A stretch of DNA of 64,000 bases from Microbacterium enclense. Its GTDB lineage: Bacteria > Actinomycetota > Actinomycetes > Actinomycetales > Microbacteriaceae. The position numbers and the translations under genes are program-made. The notes below the pieces were generated by a model. The model saw nothing but the letters and a program-made list of their open reading frames with translations, had not been told where the DNA came from and searched no databases. The stretch is taken from NCBI RefSeq assembly GCF_004022425.1, contig NZ_RBZY01000006.1, forward strand, positions 19,799 through 83,798, written 5' to 3'. Numbering within the stretch: the stretch's first letter is position 1; each line of letters begins with the position of its first letter. Shown in pieces: positions 24,083-32,136 of the stretch.

Positions 24083-24931
24083 ATGGCATCCCCCGCGGCA
24101 TCCTCCCCGGTCCCGGTGTCGGCGACGGCGCGACTGGACGCGGCGTCCGACGAGACCCTCACCGGCGAGGCCGTGGCCCTGGACGTCCAGCCGCTCGGGT
24201 TCTTCCTGCGGGCGGCCGGATGCCTCATCGACATGGTCGCGGGGATCCTGCTGCTCATCGCGGGATCACTCCTGCTCTCCGTGCTCGTTGCCAGCGGGAC
24301 GATCCCGGACAGCGCCTTCCGCATCGGCGTGATCGTGCTGCTCGTCGCCGTGACTGTCGCGATTCCCACGGCCGTCGAGACGCTGTCGCGGGGGCGGAGC
24401 CTCGGCCGCTGGGCCGTCGGCGGCCGCATCGTGCGCGTCGACGGCGGCGCGCCCGGATTCCGACAGGCCCTGATCCGCGCGCTCGCGGGCGTTCTGGAGC
24501 TGTGGTTCACTCTCGGCGGTCTCGCCGCGATCGTGGGGATGTTCACGCCGCGCGCCCAACGCCTGGGCGACCTGCTGGCGGGCACGGCGTGCGAACGCAC
24601 GCGCACCCGCCCCCTCCCCACGGCGGCGCCCGGCATCCCGCCCGGCATGGAGGCCTGGGCCGCGGTGGCCGATGTGTCGCGCCTGCCCGACCGGTTGGCC
24701 GCCCGGATGGCGCAGTTCGTCCGGGGCGCGGACGCCCTCGAGCCGGCCGCCCGCGCTCGCGTGGCCGCGGGCCTCGCCGACGCGGTCCGCCCCTACGTCG
24801 CGCCGCTTCCCGCCGCGGATCCCGAGACTCTGGTGCGAGCGGCCGCCGCCGTGCGCCGCGACCGCGAGTATCGCGCGCTGATCCTGGAGAACGAGCGCGC
24901 CGCCGCCCTCACCCCCACTTCTGGTGCGTGA
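24083..24931 (+). CDS. RDD-family membrane protein
   Basis: The 282-residue protein has the RDD domain at residues about 30-170. The typical Arg-Asp-Asp pattern is present as FFLRAAGCLIDMVAG, then the loop SRGRSLGRWAVGGRIVRVDG between hydrophobic helices. The C-terminal 110 residues are hydrophilic and helical. RDD proteins are poorly understood; some are transport-related. Its divergent partner is the spoIIM-like gene, and both families usually sit next to moxR/DUF58. A 56-bp imperfect palindrome begins at the stop codon. Confidence 0.87.
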   Translation: MASPAASSPVPVSATARLDAASDETLTGEAVALDVQPLGFFLRAAGCLIDMVAGILLLIAGSLLLSVLVASGTIPDSAFRIGVIVLLVAVTVAIPTAVETLSRGRSLGRWAVGGRIVRVDGGAPGFRQALIRALAGVLELWFTLGGLAAIVGMFTPRAQRLGDLLAGTACERTRTRPLPTAAPGIPPGMEAWAAVADVSRLPDRLAARMAQFVRGADALEPAARARVAAGLADAVRPYVAPLPAADPETLVRAAAAVRRDREYRALILENERAAALTPTSGA

Positions 24932-24985
24932 GTCGCCACGATTCGTCGCTTCGGGCCGCGGTCAGGCGACGAATGCTGGCGACTC
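24930..24985. repeat. Imperfect 20-bp-arm palindrome after the RDD gene
   Basis: Arms 24930-24949 and 24966-24985 match in 18 of 20 positions. The reversed pair (CG versus GC) sits in the middle of the arm, around a 16-base loop. It overlaps the RDD stop codon and lies before the convergent DUF3499 gene, so a terminator role is plausible. No T-tract. Confidence 0.7.
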
Positions 24986-25002
24986 GCGCGGGTGACCCCG
25001 GG

Positions 25003-25209
25003 TCAGGCGCGAAGGGTTTCGTGCCGCACGACGACCCAGCCCCGCGGAACCGACAGACGCTCGGCGTGCTGCGCGCAGAGGTCGTGCGCGTGCGGATCGC
25101 TCGCACGACCGAGCGGGCCCAGGGCGGCCATCTGGTCGCCGTAGTCGTAGGTGAGGGTGCTGATCGCCTCGCGGGCGCATCCCACCTTCGAGCAGAGTCT
25201 GTCGCGCAT
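25003..25209 (-). CDS. DUF3499 family protein
   Basis: This is a 68-residue actinobacterial protein with a short zinc-ribbon-like pattern: C6 and C11 (LCSKVGC) near the start and a later CxxH (DLCAQHAERL). It has the family signature ATLTYDYGDQ-like segment, GPLGRASDPHAHDLC and SVPRGWVVV. Its function is unknown. In mycobacteria the homologue lies between manB and a small metallopeptidase-family gene near whiB2 and manA. The same genes occur here, but the metallopeptidase is 1.7 kb away because a marR/oxidoreductase pair lies between. The assignment rests on family motifs and size. Confidence 0.85.
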   Translation of the reverse strand: MRDRLCSKVGCAREAISTLTYDYGDQMAALGPLGRASDPHAHDLCAQHAERLSVPRGWVVVRHETLRA

Positions 25210-25220
25210 CGCGGGCCAGC

Positions 25221-25733
25221 CTAGGCCGATGCCGCGCCGGGCCGACGACGCCGCGCCGCGGCCGAGCGGGGTGGGTCGGCGCGCAGGCGGGCCGCCGCGC
25301 GACCCAACACGTCCGCGAGCGCCTCGACGTCGGCATCGTCGAGCGCTGCGAACAGGAGACGGTGAACGGCTTCGATGTGGCCGGGGAACACCGTCGCGAG
25401 CGTCGCCCGGCCCGCGTCGGTGAGTGTCACGACGACGCTGCGCTCGTCCTCCGGTGACGGGGCGCGGGTCACGAGCCCCCGTTGCTCGAGCAGCTGCGCC
25501 TGGTAGGTGAGGCCGCTGCGGCTGTAGACGACGCCGTCCGCGAGATCGGTCATGCGGAGCGCGCCTCCGGGAGCGTCGCCGAGTCGGGCGAGCAGCTGGA
25601 ACTGCACGTACCCGAGGTCACCCGCTTCTCGCAGCTGCTTCTCGACGGCGTGCCGCACCAGGCTGCTCACCTCGGTGAACGCGAAGTACGCGTCGAGCTG
25701 CCGCGGAGTCAGGGCGGTGGGGAGATCGGTCAT
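25221..25733 (-). CDS. MarR-family transcriptional regulator
   Basis: The 170-residue MarR-type winged-helix repressor has a dimerisation helix (FAFTEVSSLVRHAVEKQLRE). The DNA-binding helix-turn-helix follows (ALRMTDLADGVVYSRSGLTYQAQLLEQRGLV), and the wing carries SPEDERSVVVTLTDAG. The C-terminal tail is basic and low-complexity. It is divergent from a quinone-oxidoreductase-like gene, with two identical 18-bp palindromes in the 87-bp gap. A TAGGAT box lies 6 bases before its ATG, which indicates a leaderless transcript next to operator 1. Autoregulation and control of the oxidoreductase are inferred. Confidence 0.93.
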   Translation of the reverse strand: MTDLPTALTPRQLDAYFAFTEVSSLVRHAVEKQLREAGDLGYVQFQLLARLGDAPGGALRMTDLADGVVYSRSGLTYQAQLLEQRGLVTRAPSPEDERSVVVTLTDAGRATLATVFPGHIEAVHRLLFAALDDADVEALADVLGRAAARLRADPPRSAAARRRRPGAASA

Positions 25734-25748
25734 GCGTCAATCCTACCT

Positions 25749-25766
25749 TGCTTCGAGTTCGAAGCA
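25749..25766. promoter_or_regulatory. MarR operator copy 1
   Basis: The perfect palindrome TGCTTCGAGTTCGAAGCA lies 3 bases upstream of the marR -10 box (TAGGAT on the minus strand, 25740-25745). A repressor bound here would cover the marR promoter. It is identical to the copy at 25784-25801, which lies 35 bp further on. Confidence 0.85.
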
Positions 25767-25783
25767 GTGCTACCGTCCTCATA

Positions 25784-25801
25784 TGCTTCGAGTTCGAAGC
25801 A
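25784..25801. promoter_or_regulatory. MarR operator copy 2
   Basis: This is a second identical 18-bp palindrome. It lies just downstream of a possible -10 box TACCGT (25771-25776) for the oxidoreductase, covering its likely transcription start. It precedes the GAAAGGA ribosome site at 25807-25813. Confidence 0.85.
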
Positions 25802-25820
25802 CCAACGAAAGGACGTCACC

Positions 25821-26765
25821 ATGAAGGCAGTTCGGTTCCACAACGTCGGCGTACCCGATGTGCTCCGCGTCGAGGACGTCGAGATCCCGACCCCCGCGGC
25901 GGGACAGGTGCGGGTGCGCGTGACCGCCTCGGCATTCAACGCCGCGGACAACGGCATGCGGGCCGGATTCCTCCCCATCCCGATCTCACTCCCCCACATC
26001 CCGGGGTACGACGTCTCCGGTGTCGTCGACGCGCTCGGCGCGGGCGTCGACGGCCCCGAGGTCGGGCAGAGCGTCATCGGGTTCCTGCCGATGGAGGCCG
26101 ACGGCGGGGCCGCGGAGTACGTCGTCGCCCCCGCCGCCGCACTCGTCGCGGCACCACGCAGCGTTCCCCTCGCCGACGCCGCCGCCCTGCCTTCTGTCGC
26201 CCTGACCGCGTGGCAGGCGCTCTTCGACGACGGTCGACTGCAGGCCGGTCAGCGTCTGCTCATCGTGGGCGCCGGCGGCGCGGTCGGCGGGCACGCGATC
26301 CGCCTCGCGCGGCGCGCCGGTGCACACGTGATCGCGACCGCGAGCCCGCGCAGCGTCGCGGCGGTCGCTGCCGCCGGGCCGGACGTCATCATTGACCACG
26401 CGGCCCAGTCCCTGCTCGACGCGGTGACCGAGCCCGTCGACGTCCTGCTCAATCTCGCCCCGCTCGACCCCGAGGAATTCGCGAGCCTGGTGGCGCTCGT
26501 CCGCGACGGCGGCACCGTGGTCAGCACCACCGCGTTCATCACCACTCCCTCCGACGCCACGCGCGGCGTGCAGGCGGCCACCGTCTTCGTCCGAGCGAAC
26601 CGCGAGCGACTCGCGCAGATCGTCGGACTCGTCGATGCCGGCGAGCTCGTCGTCGATGTCGACCGTCGGATCGGGCTCGAGGGCCTCCCCGCCCTGCACG
26701 CCGAGGCGAGCGAGGGCCGCATCGCGGGCAAGGTCGTGGTCCTGGCATCCGATGCCGCCCGATGA
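25821..26765 (+). CDS. NAD(P)-dependent quinone oxidoreductase-like (MDR) protein
   Basis: The 314-residue medium-chain dehydrogenase/reductase is of the zinc-free quinone oxidoreductase type. The N-terminal GroES-like half begins MKAVRFHNVGVPDVLRVEDV and carries PHIPGYDVSGVVDALG. The coenzyme-binding half has LLIVGAGGAVGGHAIRLARRAGAHVIATA. The zinc-binding cysteines and histidine of true alcohol dehydrogenases are absent. A role in detoxifying electrophiles or quinones is likely, given the divergent MarR regulator and paired operators. The ATG follows GAAAGGA by 7 bases. Confidence 0.88.
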   Translation: MKAVRFHNVGVPDVLRVEDVEIPTPAAGQVRVRVTASAFNAADNGMRAGFLPIPISLPHIPGYDVSGVVDALGAGVDGPEVGQSVIGFLPMEADGGAAEYVVAPAAALVAAPRSVPLADAAALPSVALTAWQALFDDGRLQAGQRLLIVGAGGAVGGHAIRLARRAGAHVIATASPRSVAAVAAAGPDVIIDHAAQSLLDAVTEPVDVLLNLAPLDPEEFASLVALVRDGGTVVSTTAFITTPSDATRGVQAATVFVRANRERLAQIVGLVDAGELVVDVDRRIGLEGLPALHAEASEGRIAGKVVVLASDAAR

Positions 26766-26910
26766 ACCGCGGGTCGGCGGGCGTTGGTAAGGGCATCGAC
26801 CGCCGGCCGCCCGCCGGCCCCCGGTCCGCCTCTGGCCGCCCGCCGCCCCGTCACCGCGGGAAGACCGGATCGTCGCCCACCGCGCGACAGCCGGACGGCC
26901 ACCTCGAACG

Positions 26911-26922
26911 TAGGATGGGCGC
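26911..26922 (+). promoter_or_regulatory. Leaderless -10 box of the metallopeptidase-family gene
   Basis: TAGGAT at 26911-26916 is followed by 6 bases and the ATG at 26923. It is identical in sequence and spacing to the boxes of the genes at 2836 (plus) and 25733 (minus). No ribosome site is present. Confidence 0.6.
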
Positions 26923-27354
26923 ATGCGTCGTCGAACCCGTGAGGCCCGCCCCGTGGGACGCCCCTCGCGTCACGGCCGACACGGTCGAGAGAACCGCAGC
27001 CCGGTCGTCCGGCCGCCGCTCCCGCCGCTGGACACCCGTATCGAGCGGTTCGACGTGGCCGTGAGCACCGCCGCCGAGTTCCTGCGCTCCGCCTGGGCCG
27101 AGCTGCGCGACGTCTCGTTCGAGATCGGCATCATGCCGCCGTCCGCCACGGGCGCGATCCCGCGCTGGCAGGTCCTGCGGGAGCAGAAGCGCATCATCCT
27201 CTATCGCGTGCCGATCGAGCGCCTCGGGCACCCCCACATCGACGACGATCTCCACCGACGCATGATGATCGAAGGGGCCGTCTTCCGTGCGGCCGCCGAG
27301 TATCTCGACCGCGACCCGTGGGATCTGGGCCCCGAACGCTTCCGTTTCCTCTGA
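26923..27354 (+). CDS. Small metallopeptidase-family protein
   Basis: The 143-residue protein matches the small actinobacterial metallopeptidase (zincin-like) family encoded between DUF3499 and whiB2. It has an Arg-rich N-terminus, the segment LDTRIERFDVAVSTAAEFLR and the conserved IILYRVPIERLGH-like strand. A C-terminal helix follows where classical members would carry HExxH. Here that helix reads HRRMMIEGAVFRAAAEYL, so the zinc site is not conserved and protease activity is doubtful. It converges with the DUF5719 gene 10 bases downstream. Confidence 0.75.
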   Translation: MRRRTREARPVGRPSRHGRHGRENRSPVVRPPLPPLDTRIERFDVAVSTAAEFLRSAWAELRDVSFEIGIMPPSATGAIPRWQVLREQKRIILYRVPIERLGHPHIDDDLHRRMMIEGAVFRAAAEYLDRDPWDLGPERFRFL

Positions 27355-27364
27355 TTCCGCCTGC

Positions 27365-28762
27365 TCACGGCAGGACGGTCAGGGCACCGGCGGCGGCATC
27401 GGCCGGCCAGAGCGGGTACCCGGCGAGCGCGCCCGGCGCCGCGTAGGACACGGCGGCGTGGACCGGGCGGTCCGGGACGAGTTCGTAGACACCGGCGTCC
27501 ACGGATGCCGCGACGGACCCGCCCGCCGGTACCGTGACCGTCACGGGGTCGCCACCCGCCTGAGGCGTCAACGTCACCTGCGCGGGCCCCTCGGCGGCAC
27601 CGGAGGCGATCACGACGGCCGCGCCCGCACCGGGGGCGACGGCGACGAGACCGGGCGTCGAGAACGATGGTGCGGGTGCGTACCAGGCGAAGTCCGCGCC
27701 CTCCCCGAATCCTGTGGTCGACCACGCGCCCCCGACGATGGGCTGCGTCGCATCGATCGCGACCGTGTAGGTGCCGGGCGCGAGGTTCGAGAGGTCGAGC
27801 GACGTCGGCGTGCCCGCCGGGAGCGTCAGCGTGCGCGGCTCCTCCGCGGGGATGGAGCTCCCCGCCGCCGTGACGGTCACGGTCGCCGATGAGTCCGCAC
27901 CGGGCGAGAGCAGACGCAGGAGGGTTCCGGCATCCCCGCCGGACGTGGTCACCACGGCGACGCCGGGGAGCACGAGAGAGGTGGACGCCTGCGCGAGCGG
28001 CGCTGCCTGATCGCTTCCGCCGGGCAGCAGCACGCGCGTGAGGCTCGCCTGCAGGGACGCGCGCACCGGCGCGCCGGTGGCGACGACGCGCACCACCGGG
28101 CTCTCCTCGCCGAGCGCGAGACCCGCGAGGGGGATCACGCGCTGACCGCCGGCGGGGACGACGATCCCCGCGCCGGACGGCGGCGACGTGACGCCCTGTG
28201 CGCCGTAGACGGACAGCTGCACGGTCGCCGCCACATCGCCGGGGTTGCCGAGGACGACGAGGTCGTTCGCGCCCGTGGTGCTCGCTCCGGCGACGAGCCA
28301 CGACTCCGCCAACGGGGGACGGCAGGCCGAGGCGCTGAAGCCGATGAGATCGGGCGAGGCGGCGGTCGCCGAGCCAGCGGCCGCGTACGCCGTGGCGGTG
28401 CGGTCGCGCGGCACGGCCCGGAAGACCGTGGCATCCCCCGATCCGTCCGTGGTCGCCCCGCTGAGCGCGGACGTCTCCGCTCCCGCGGTGTCGGGCCCGG
28501 CGACGATATCGGGGGCGGCGGCAACGCTGAGCGCACCGGCCGATTCGGCGCTCCGCCCGAGCGCGAGGACCGGACCGTCGCACGCGAGGACCGTGTCGGC
28601 GGGGGCCGGCGTGACCTGCACGCGCACCGGTTCCGCGACGCGGGTCGGCCACGGCGCGGCGATCCCGGCCACCGTGCCGACGACGACCGCCGCGGCCACG
28701 GCGCTCCCCGCGATGACGCGAGCGCTGGTGCTGGCCCAGCGAGCCAGGCGACGATCGCTCAT
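27365..28762 (-). CDS. DUF5719 secreted or membrane-anchored protein
   Basis: The 465-residue protein has one N-terminal transmembrane helix (about residues 16-38, VIAGSAVAAAVVVGTVAGIA). The remainder is an extracytoplasmic all-beta region rich in A, G, V, T and S, matching the DUF5719 family. No enzyme motif is seen. The ATG at 28762 overlaps the stop of the 945-residue glycosyltransferase by 4 bases, so the two are co-translated. Throughout actinobacteria DUF5719 follows this glycosyltransferase near whiB2. A role in handling the product of the glycosyltransferase at the outer face is an inference from this linkage. Confidence 0.88.
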   Translation of the reverse strand: MSDRRLARWASTSARVIAGSAVAAAVVVGTVAGIAAPWPTRVAEPVRVQVTPAPADTVLACDGPVLALGRSAESAGALSVAAAPDIVAGPDTAGAETSALSGATTDGSGDATVFRAVPRDRTATAYAAAGSATAASPDLIGFSASACRPPLAESWLVAGASTTGANDLVVLGNPGDVAATVQLSVYGAQGVTSPPSGAGIVVPAGGQRVIPLAGLALGEESPVVRVVATGAPVRASLQASLTRVLLPGGSDQAAPLAQASTSLVLPGVAVVTTSGGDAGTLLRLLSPGADSSATVTVTAAGSSIPAEEPRTLTLPAGTPTSLDLSNLAPGTYTVAIDATQPIVGGAWSTTGFGEGADFAWYAPAPSFSTPGLVAVAPGAGAAVVIASGAAEGPAQVTLTPQAGGDPVTVTVPAGGSVAASVDAGVYELVPDRPVHAAVSYAAPGALAGYPLWPADAAAGALTVLP

Positions 28763-31596
28763 CGGGTCCCTCCCCGGACGAATCCGACGGTGCGCGGAGT
28801 CCGTCGTGCGACGCGACGCGATGCCGCGGTCGGGACGGCGAGCAGCAGTGCCACCACGAGCACGCCGATGGATCCGGCCGCGACCAGCTGCTGCAGACGC
28901 GTCTGGTGGGCGTCCAGGCCCGCGCGGGGCTGCACGTCGGTCGTGACGCGCCACAGCTCGCCGCGCGTGGTCGAGCCGACGGCGTCGAGGCTGTCGCGCT
29001 GGTCGAGCGAGGTCGCGGCCGTCAGGCGGGCCCCGCGGATCACGTCGTCCTCGCCTCCGGGGCCGGGGTCCAGCAGGACGAAGCGGATGCCGCGGGCGGC
29101 GAGGCCCGCGACCGCGTCCTCCGACGAGGGCGTGACGAGATCGGCGGCCAGCGTGGCCAGTTCCTCATCCGCCGGACGCGCCTGGGTGCGGGTCGCGTCG
29201 ATCGTGCTCTGCCCGCCGAGGGTCGCACTGCCGCCCCAGACGACATCGACCCGCAGGCCGTCCGCGCGGGGGTCGAGGATGATCGTCCCGACCGAGGTCG
29301 AACCACGGCCCTCGGCCGCGACGAAGGCCGGCAGGGTCGACACGGGACCGTTCGTGAGCACGGCACGGGGAGCGTCGGAGGTCATCGCCGTCAGCGACGG
29401 CGCGACCGCGACCGTGAGCGCCACGAGGGTCAGCACCGCGCCGAACGGCCGCAGAGCACGGACCCTGTCCACGATCCCGGCATCCAGGGCCGTGACCGCC
29501 GCGCCGACGACGCCGAGCCAGGCCAGGCTCAGGCCGGAGCCGGGCCAGAGGGCCACGGGAGTCGCGTGATCGAACGACACCGCGATCCCGACGGCCGCGA
29601 ACGCCGTCGCGAGGCCGGCGGCCGCGATCACGAGCAGTCCGGTGGCCGTGATCCACCGCGGCGTCAGGACCGCGAGCAGGGCGAGCGCCGCGAGCGGTGC
29701 GGCCAGCAGCGCGATCGGCCACACCGGACCGCCGGTCAGTGCAGCCCATCCCCCGGGGTCGGAGGTGGGGAATCCGACGGCGAGCAGGGCGCGTCCGATC
29801 GGGTCGGCCGTGGCCTCGGCGCCGGCGAAGGGCACGCCCGGGTCGGCGAGGAGTCCCCAGGGGTTACCGAGACGCACCTGCGTCCAGACGAGCGGTGCGA
29901 ACACCACGAGAGACGGGACGACCAACCAGATCACGCGCGCGATCCCCCGCGGCGCGGCGAGCGCGACCACAACGAGCGCGGCCGACCACAGCACGACGAC
30001 GGCGGGGGCGAGCGACGGGGCGCACGCGAGAACGGCGACGAGGAGGATGGATGCCGCCCCCGCGGGCGCCCACGAGCGATGGGCCACACTCGCGGCGAAG
30101 AACAGCCACGGCAACAGCAGGTGAAGCAGGAGCGCCGCCGGACGCCCCTCGACGATCGCCGCGAGGAAGGTGGGGGCGAGTGCCCACGCGAGCGCCGCGG
30201 TGATCCGCAGCAGCGACGACTCGGTGACGCGGGTCGCGGCGAACCAGCCACCGAGGACCGCGAGCGGCAGGGCGAGGATCCACACGACCACTAGGGCGCG
30301 CGACGGTTCGGTCGGCGACAGGGAGCCGATGAGGGCGATCAGCGCCGAGAACGGATCCGCCGGCCCCACGATGTCGAGCCCGAGCGGACGCGCTCCCCAC
30401 GCGGCGTCACGCCAGAGGCCGGCGACCGTCGCGCGCAGAGGTTCCAGGCCGCCCCCGCCGAGGACCGGCCAGGCCAGCAACGGCGCGAAGAGGAGGGTCG
30501 AGACCGCGAGCGTGCCGAGGACGGTCCACGCGCCGCCCCCGACGAAGAAGCGCAGCTCCGAGCGCACCGGGGCGTCGACGTCGGCCGCGTCGCTCTCCCA
30601 CCGCAGCCGCATCTCCGACCGTGAGACGCGCAGCGGCGCGATTCGCGACCAGCCGACCGCGCGCACCGTGCGGATCCGTCGACGGGCGCGGGCGACCGCG
30701 GCCATACGCACCATCACCAAGAGGGTGGCACCCCACTCGGGGAGGACGCGGTGGGGCACCTTGCCGACGAGGTGGGCGATCGTGCGCCACAGGGCGAGCG
30801 GCAGGAACGACAGCCAGTGCAGCGCGACCGCGGGAGCCGGGGCGTAGGCGAGACGCCGGTGCAGCTGCGCGGTGCGTTCAGCGAACGCGCGACGCCGGGC
30901 GCGCTTGCGTCCGCGCGCCATCGCGGCGACGCCATCGCCGGCGACGGCGACACGCGCCGCGGGAACGAGCGACACGCGATCGGCGGCGAGCCGGGCGCGC
31001 ACGGCGAGGTCGAGACCCTCATCGGCGCCGCCGAGGGCGGGATCGAGCCCTCCGAGAGCACGCCAGGACTCGCGGCGCACGAGCATGCCGCGGACATCGG
31101 CGCCGAGCACGTCGGCGTCGCCGTCGCGCTGCCCCTGGTCGAGTTCGCCCGCGGCGAGTTCGACCGTGCGGCCGTACCGGGTCATGCTCACGCCGAGGGA
31201 GACGATCTCCGCCGGGTCGTCCCACGCCACGAGTTTCGGCGCGGCCACCGCGAGCGATGACGACAGCTCGAGCGCCCCCGCGAGGCGGCGGAGGGCGTGG
31301 GGATCGGGGGCGGTGTCCTGCGCGAGGAGCCACACGGCATCCCCCGTCAGCCGGGGGGTCGCCAGCGCCGTGGCCGCGGCGAACGTCGTCCCCGCGGATG
31401 CCGTGATCACGCCCTCGGCCCCCGAGGCCGCCGCGATGCGGGTGAGGGCCGCGTCGGAACCGCACAGCACGATCGTCAGCGCATCGACGGGTCGCGTCTG
31501 CGCGGCCAGCGCTTCGAGGGTGCGCGTGAGGTGGGGAGCGGCGGGGATACGTCCTTCGGGGCGGACCACGAGAACGGCGTGTACACGGGCGGGCAT
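28759..31596 (-). CDS. Large membrane glycosyltransferase (GT2 domain plus polytopic region)
   Basis: The 945-residue protein has an N-terminal GT2-like domain (about residues 1-260). It starts MPARVHAVLVVRPEGRIPAAP and contains LGADVRGMLVRRESWRALGG and the acidic GGADEGLDLAVRARL motif. Most of residues 350-740 form about 10-12 transmembrane helices. An extracytoplasmic part of about 150 residues follows, with a final helix near residue 910. The canonical GT2 DxD is weak (LLAQDTAPDP). Acceptor and donor are unknown; the family is linked to envelope glycosylation. A TAGGCT box lies 9 bases before the ATG. It is followed by the DUF5719 gene and preceded by whiB2 on the same strand. Confidence 0.85.
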   Translation of the reverse strand: MPARVHAVLVVRPEGRIPAAPHLTRTLEALAAQTRPVDALTIVLCGSDAALTRIAAASGAEGVITASAGTTFAAATALATPRLTGDAVWLLAQDTAPDPHALRRLAGALELSSSLAVAAPKLVAWDDPAEIVSLGVSMTRYGRTVELAAGELDQGQRDGDADVLGADVRGMLVRRESWRALGGLDPALGGADEGLDLAVRARLAADRVSLVPAARVAVAGDGVAAMARGRKRARRRAFAERTAQLHRRLAYAPAPAVALHWLSFLPLALWRTIAHLVGKVPHRVLPEWGATLLVMVRMAAVARARRRIRTVRAVGWSRIAPLRVSRSEMRLRWESDAADVDAPVRSELRFFVGGGAWTVLGTLAVSTLLFAPLLAWPVLGGGGLEPLRATVAGLWRDAAWGARPLGLDIVGPADPFSALIALIGSLSPTEPSRALVVVWILALPLAVLGGWFAATRVTESSLLRITAALAWALAPTFLAAIVEGRPAALLLHLLLPWLFFAASVAHRSWAPAGAASILLVAVLACAPSLAPAVVVLWSAALVVVALAAPRGIARVIWLVVPSLVVFAPLVWTQVRLGNPWGLLADPGVPFAGAEATADPIGRALLAVGFPTSDPGGWAALTGGPVWPIALLAAPLAALALLAVLTPRWITATGLLVIAAAGLATAFAAVGIAVSFDHATPVALWPGSGLSLAWLGVVGAAVTALDAGIVDRVRALRPFGAVLTLVALTVAVAPSLTAMTSDAPRAVLTNGPVSTLPAFVAAEGRGSTSVGTIILDPRADGLRVDVVWGGSATLGGQSTIDATRTQARPADEELATLAADLVTPSSEDAVAGLAARGIRFVLLDPGPGGEDDVIRGARLTAATSLDQRDSLDAVGSTTRGELWRVTTDVQPRAGLDAHQTRLQQLVAAGSIGVLVVALLLAVPTAASRRVARRTPRTVGFVRGGTR

Positions 31597-31689
31597 GGCG
31601 AGGTCAGCCTAGGCGGAGCAAGAGACGTTCGCCGACGCCGCGCCGGTTCGCAGCGGATCGCTCAGGAAGCGGATCGTGGATGCCGGACG

Positions 31690-32013
31690 TCAGGCGCGAC
31701 GCTTGAGCTTGCGCCGCTCGCGCTCGCTGAGACCGCCCCAGATGCCGAAGCGTTCGTCGTTCTGCAGCGCGTACTCGAGGCATTCCGAACGGACGTCGCA
31801 CGACGTGCAGATGCGCTTGGCATCCCGTGTCGAGCCGCCCTTCTCCGGGAAGAAGGCTTCGGGGTCCGTCTGCGAGCAGAGGGCGTCCGTCTGCCAGGCG
31901 AGTGTGTTCTCGTCCGTCGAGTCGATGTCACGGCGGACACCGGGAACACCCAGGTCGACCGGATCGACGAACCAGTTGTCCGGGACACCGGACCGGTACT
32001 GCGATGTCGCCAT
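31690..32013 (-). CDS. whiB2: WhiB2-type iron-sulfur transcription factor
   Basis: The 107-residue WhiB protein has four cluster-binding cysteines, C46, C69, C72 and C78 (spacing C-x22-C-x2-C-x5-C), and the G(I/V)WGG turn (GIWGGLSERERRKLKRRA) at its end. This class controls division and septation genes together with a partner sigma factor. The assignment to the WhiB2 subtype is based on its C-terminus and its position beside manA, DUF3499 and the metallopeptidase as in mycobacteria. A GGGGGAGGG ribosome site precedes the ATG. A -35/-10 promoter (TTGACC, 17 bases, TGTAAT) is visible upstream. Confidence 0.92.
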   Translation of the reverse strand: MATSQYRSGVPDNWFVDPVDLGVPGVRRDIDSTDENTLAWQTDALCSQTDPEAFFPEKGGSTRDAKRICTSCDVRSECLEYALQNDERFGIWGGLSERERRKLKRRA

Positions 32014-32060
32014 CTCGCCCTCCCCCTCGTTCGATCCCCTGACGCTGGCGCGTACGAGTA

Positions 32061-32089
32061 ATTACACCCGTGTCATTCCGATTGGTCAA
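32061..32089 (-). promoter_or_regulatory. Candidate whiB2 promoter
   Basis: On the minus strand, TTGACC (32084-32089) and TGTAAT (32061-32066) are separated by 17 bases. They lie about 50 bases upstream of the whiB2 ATG. This region is noticeably A/T-richer than its surroundings. Confidence 0.6.
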
Positions 32090-32136
32090 GTCGCGGATCG
32101 TAAACCCTCAAGGGCGAGATGAACCTTCAGTCGCCG

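Noticed and set aside
26766..26922. GC-rich stretch after the oxidoreductase as a terminator
   Set aside because: Several overlapping GGCC/CCGG pairings are possible but none forms one clear stem, so it was not annotated.
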